NCBI RefSeq assembly: GCF_030161575.1 | Contig: NZ_BSUL01000001.1 | Location: forward strand, 2,337,809 to 2,401,808 | Direction of reading: 5' to 3' | DNA length: 64,000 nucleotides | DNA from: Arenivirga flava | GTDB taxonomy: Bacteria > Actinomycetota > Actinomycetes > Actinomycetales > Microbacteriaceae | Shown here: piece by piece, positions 61,951-64,000 of the stretch | How the letters are laid out: each line of letters begins with the position of its first letter | Numbering within the stretch: position 1 is the stretch's first letter | Made by a program: the position numbers and the translations under genes | The notes under the pieces: model-generated | Told to the model about the DNA's origin: nothing | Databases searched by the model: none | What the model saw: the letters and a program-made list of their open reading frames with translations, nothing else

Positions 61951-63351
61951 ATGGCGACGACGCTGATCGCGGGGGTCGACTCATCGACCCAGAGCTGCAA
62001 GATCGTCGTGCGCGATCTCGCGACCGGGCGGCTCGTGCGCAGTGGGCGGGCGCCGCATCCCGAGGGCACCGAGGTCGACCCCGAGCGCTGGTGGGAGGCG
62101 CTGCTCGCGGCCGTCGACGACGCGGGAGGGCTGGACGACGTCGCGGCGATCTCCATCGGCGGCCAGCAGCACGGCCTCGTCGCGCTCGACGCCGAGGAGG
62201 GTGATCCGCGACGCGCTGCTCTGGAACGACAACCGATCCGCGTCCGCCGCCGCCGCGCTGGTCGACGAGTTCGGCGCCGCCGAGCTCGCGGCGCGCAGCG
62301 GCAGCGTGCCGCTCGGTTCCTTCACGATCACGAAGCTGCGCTGGCTGCGCGACGCCGAGCCCGAGCGCGCCGCCCGGGTCGCCGCCGTGGCGCTGCCGCA
62401 CGACTGGCTCAGCTGGCGCCTGCGCGGCTTCGGCCCCGACGACCCCGACCTGAACGCGCTGGCGACCGACCGCTCCGACGCCTCCGGCACCGGCTACTGG
62501 TCGCCGGCCACCGGCGACTACGACCGCGAGCTGCTCGTCGCCGCGCTCGGCCACGACGCGATCCTGCCCCGCGTGCTGCGAGCGGACGAGCGGATGGGCG
62601 TCACCGCCGCATCGGGCCCCGTGCCCGCCGGCATCGTGGTCGGCGCGGGCGCGGGCGACAACGCCGCCGCGGCGCTCGGCCTGGATGCGCACGCGGGCGA
62701 CGTGGTCGTCTCGCTCGGCACGAGCGGCACGATCTTCGCGGTCGCCGAGCATCCCACAGCGGATGCGAGCGGCATCGTCGCCGGCTTCGCGGACGCCGCC
62801 GGCCACCACCTGCCGCTGGTCTGCACGCTCAATGCCGCTCGGGTGCTCGACGGCGTCGCCGGGCTGCTCGGCGTCGACCACGACGAGCTGGGCGCGCTGG
62901 CGCTGCAGGCGGAGCCCGGCGCCGGCGGCCTGGTGCTGCAGCCGTACTTCGAGGGCGAGCGCACCCCGAACCTCCCGGGTGCGACCGCGACGCTCTTCGG
63001 CATGACCCTCGGGGCCACCACACGCCCGAACCTGGCGCGCGCCGCCATCGAGGGCATGCTCTGCGGGCTCGCGGACGGGCTCGACGCGATCCGCGCCACC
63101 GGCGCCCGCGCCGACCGGGTGCTGCTCATCGGCGGCGCCGCGCAGAACCCCGCGGTGCGCGCCGTCGCCGCGCAGCTCTTCGACGCGCCCGTCGAGGTGC
63201 CCGAGCCGGGGAGTACGTCGCCGCCGGCGCCGCCCAGCAGGCCGCCTGGGCGCTCACCGGCGAGCGGCAGGCGTGGCCGGTGCCGAGTGCGGCGACGCTG
63301 CCGGCGGATCCGCAGCCGCGCATCCGCTCGCAGTACGCCGCCCGCGCCTGA
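61951..63351 (+). CDS. xylB: Xylulokinase (FGGY family), frame broken twice
   Basis: A kinase that phosphorylates D-xylulose to xylulose 5-phosphate. The N-terminal FGGY domain begins [20 protein letters not shown], with [14 protein letters not shown] and ALLWNDNRS. The second domain has [14 protein letters not shown] with the catalytic aspartate, SLGTSGT, and [14 protein letters not shown]. The frame shifts at GGG 62199-62201 (one base extra) and at GGGG 63208-63211 (one base missing). Correcting both gives 466 residues, a normal XylB length. The ATG at 61951 has CAGACT ending 6 nt before it (leaderless-like). No xylose isomerase is in the window. Confidence 0.85.
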   Translation: MATTLIAGVDSSTQSCKIVVRDLATGRLVRSGRAPHPEGTEVDPERWWEALLAAVDDAGGLDDVAAISIGGQQHGLVALDAEEGDPRRAALERQPIRVRRRRAGRRVRRRRARGAQRQRAARFLHDHEAALAARRRARARRPGRRRGAAARLAQLAPARLRPRRPRPERAGDRPLRRLRHRLLVAGHRRLRPRAARRRARPRRDPAPRAASGRADGRHRRIGPRARRHRGRRGRGRQRRRGARPGCARGRRGRLARHERHDLRGRRASHSGCERHRRRLRGRRRPPPAAGLHAQCRSGARRRRRAARRRPRRAGRAGAAGGARRRRPGAAAVLRGRAHPEPPGCDRDALRHDPRGHHTPEPGARRHRGHALRARGRARRDPRHRRPRRPGAAHRRRRAEPRGARRRRAALRRARRGARAGEYVAAGAAQQAAWALTGERQAWPVPSAATLPADPQPRIRSQYAARA

Positions 63352-63365
63352 CGAGAGCAGCTCGG

Positions 63366-63428
63366 CCGGGACGGGGTCCCGCTGCGTCCGCGTCCGCGCT
63401 CAGCGGGCGCCGCGGGACCCCGTCCCGG
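63366..63428. terminator. Long palindrome after xylulokinase
   Basis: A perfect 17-bp inverted repeat CCGGGACGGGGTCCCGC (63366-63382)/GCGGGACCCCGTCCCGG (63412-63428) with a 29-nt loop, 14 nt after the xylulokinase stop, between convergent genes. Probable terminator. Confidence 0.65.
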
Positions 63429-63443
63429 CACCCCGCACAACGA

Positions 63444-63478
63444 CGAGGCCGCGCCGGGATGCATCCGGCGCGGCCTCG
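63444..63478. terminator. Second hairpin before the pdxA-family gene end
   Basis: A perfect 14-bp stem CGAGGCCGCGCCGG/CCGGCGCGGCCTCG with a 7-nt loop GATGCAT. It lies just past the pdxA-family stop (63486, minus strand) and converges with the first palindrome, giving both directions a stop. Confidence 0.7.
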
Positions 63479-63485
63479 AGGGAGC

Positions 63486-64000
63486 TTAGCCGTTGCGGCG
63501 TCGAGCCCCCACGCCCGCCGCCGTGCGGAAGGCGTTCTCGTACGCGCCGAGCCCGGCCTTGCGCTCGCCGACGAGGTCGAAGGCGGTGCCGTGCGCCGGG
63601 GTGGTCGCCGGCACGCCGAGGCCGCCGGCCATGGTGACGCCGCGATCGAAGCCGAGCAGCTTGACCGCGATCTGGCCCTGGTCGTGGTACATCGTCAGGA
63701 TGCCGTCGAACTTGCCGTCGCGGGCGTGCAGGAAGATCGTGTCGCTCGGGAACGGGCCCGCCACGTCGACGCCGCGCTTCGCGAGCTCCTCGACCGCGGG
63801 GGCGATGATGTCGATCTCCTCGCGGCCGAACTTGCCGCTCTCGCCCGCGTGCGGGTTGAGGGCGCAGACGCCGATGCGCGGGGCCTCGACACCTCGGCCC
63901 TTGAGCACCTCCTCGAGCAGCAGGCCGCGCTCGACGACCAGGTCGAAGGTGATGTTCTGCGAGACCTCGGCGAGCGAGACGTGCGAGGTGACGCGGGCGG
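63486..64000 (-). CDS. PdxA-family dehydrogenase, C-terminal part (5' end outside window)
   Basis: The C-terminal 170 residues or so of a 4-hydroxythreonine-4-phosphate dehydrogenase family protein. The frame is open to the window edge (RVTSHVSLAEVSQNITFDLV). Metal-binding histidine motifs are NPHAGESGKFGREE and MYHDQGQIAVKLLGFDRGV, followed by GTAFDLVGERKAGLGAYENA. PdxA acts in the DXP-dependent vitamin B6 route, which actinobacteria generally lack (they use PdxS/PdxT). The PdxA2 branch, which works in catabolism of four-carbon acid sugars, is therefore likelier. The in-frame GTG at 63908 is internal, not a start. Confidence 0.88.
   Translation of the reverse strand, partial: ARVTSHVSLAEVSQNITFDLVVERGLLLEEVLKGRGVEAPRIGVCALNPHAGESGKFGREEIDIIAPAVEELAKRGVDVAGPFPSDTIFLHARDGKFDGILTMYHDQGQIAVKLLGFDRGVTMAGGLGVPATTPAHGTAFDLVGERKAGLGAYENAFRTAAGVGARRRNG

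Overview
The window is high-GC actinobacterial chromosome, most likely from a Microbacteriaceae member. This is inferred from codon use, gene families and gene order; no 16S gene is present to confirm it. It opens inside gyrA and follows the origin-proximal order known from mycobacteria: gyrA, a DUF3566 gene, tRNA-Ile, tRNA-Ala, a small membrane gene, ppiA, rhomboid, crgA, trpG/pabA, pknB, pknA, pbpA, rodA, pstP, fhaB, fhaA, tRNA-Leu. The window therefore probably lies a few kilobases from oriC. Start and stop codons overlap as ATGA or GTGA throughout, and many single genes have a TANNNT -10 box 6-7 nt before the start codon, the signature of leaderless mRNAs.

Layout. 1-15 kb: gyrase end, tRNAs, and the growth and cell-wall control operon fhaA-fhaB-pstP-rodA-pbpA-pknA on the minus strand, with pknB behind a hairpin and its own promoter. 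A class E sortase sits between crgA and trpG. 15-34 kb: housekeeping and stress genes, namely Nudix, DUF418, a two-component system, a GAP-family membrane protein, HAD phosphatase, thioredoxin, NucS mismatch endonuclease, MFS and MATE exporters, a DsbA-like protein, M13 peptidase, a serine hydrolase, a YtxH/holin/DUF3618 envelope trio, hemD, an acuI-like reductase, phosphofructokinase, panD, trhO and a thioesterase.

34.7-40.5 kb: the most distinctive locus. An ECF sigma factor with an unusual HxxxCxxC tail is divergent from seven tightly packed genes: four TasA/camelysin-like proteins with SipW-type signal peptides, a membrane-anchored protein with an LGRTG sorting-like tail, an RCC1/BLIP-II-like beta-propeller, and a SipW-type (Ser/His) signal peptidase. 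It looks like a self-contained surface-protein or fibre export system.

40.7-49.6 kb: small conserved proteins, a GNAT, a GntR regulator with its membrane partner, a TetR with a large palindromic operator, a GH2 glycosidase coupled to an alditol/xylitol oxidase, and two tandem TetR regulators. 49.8-61.3 kb: an oligopeptide-type ABC importer (binding lipoprotein, permease, permease-ATPase fusion, ATPase), then GH3, GH78 alpha-L-rhamnosidase and a nucleoside-hydrolase-like protein. None of the hydrolases has a signal peptide, which suggests import of a rhamnose-containing glycoside followed by cytoplasmic hydrolysis. 61.5-64 kb: two tiny membrane genes, xylulokinase, and the 3' part of a pdxA-family gene.

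Quality warning: seven genes are each broken by one or two single-base shifts, every one at a run of C or G, and each becomes a full-length family member after one-base correction. This points to consensus indel errors rather than decay. I annotate them as intact-in-spirit genes and mark the shift positions.
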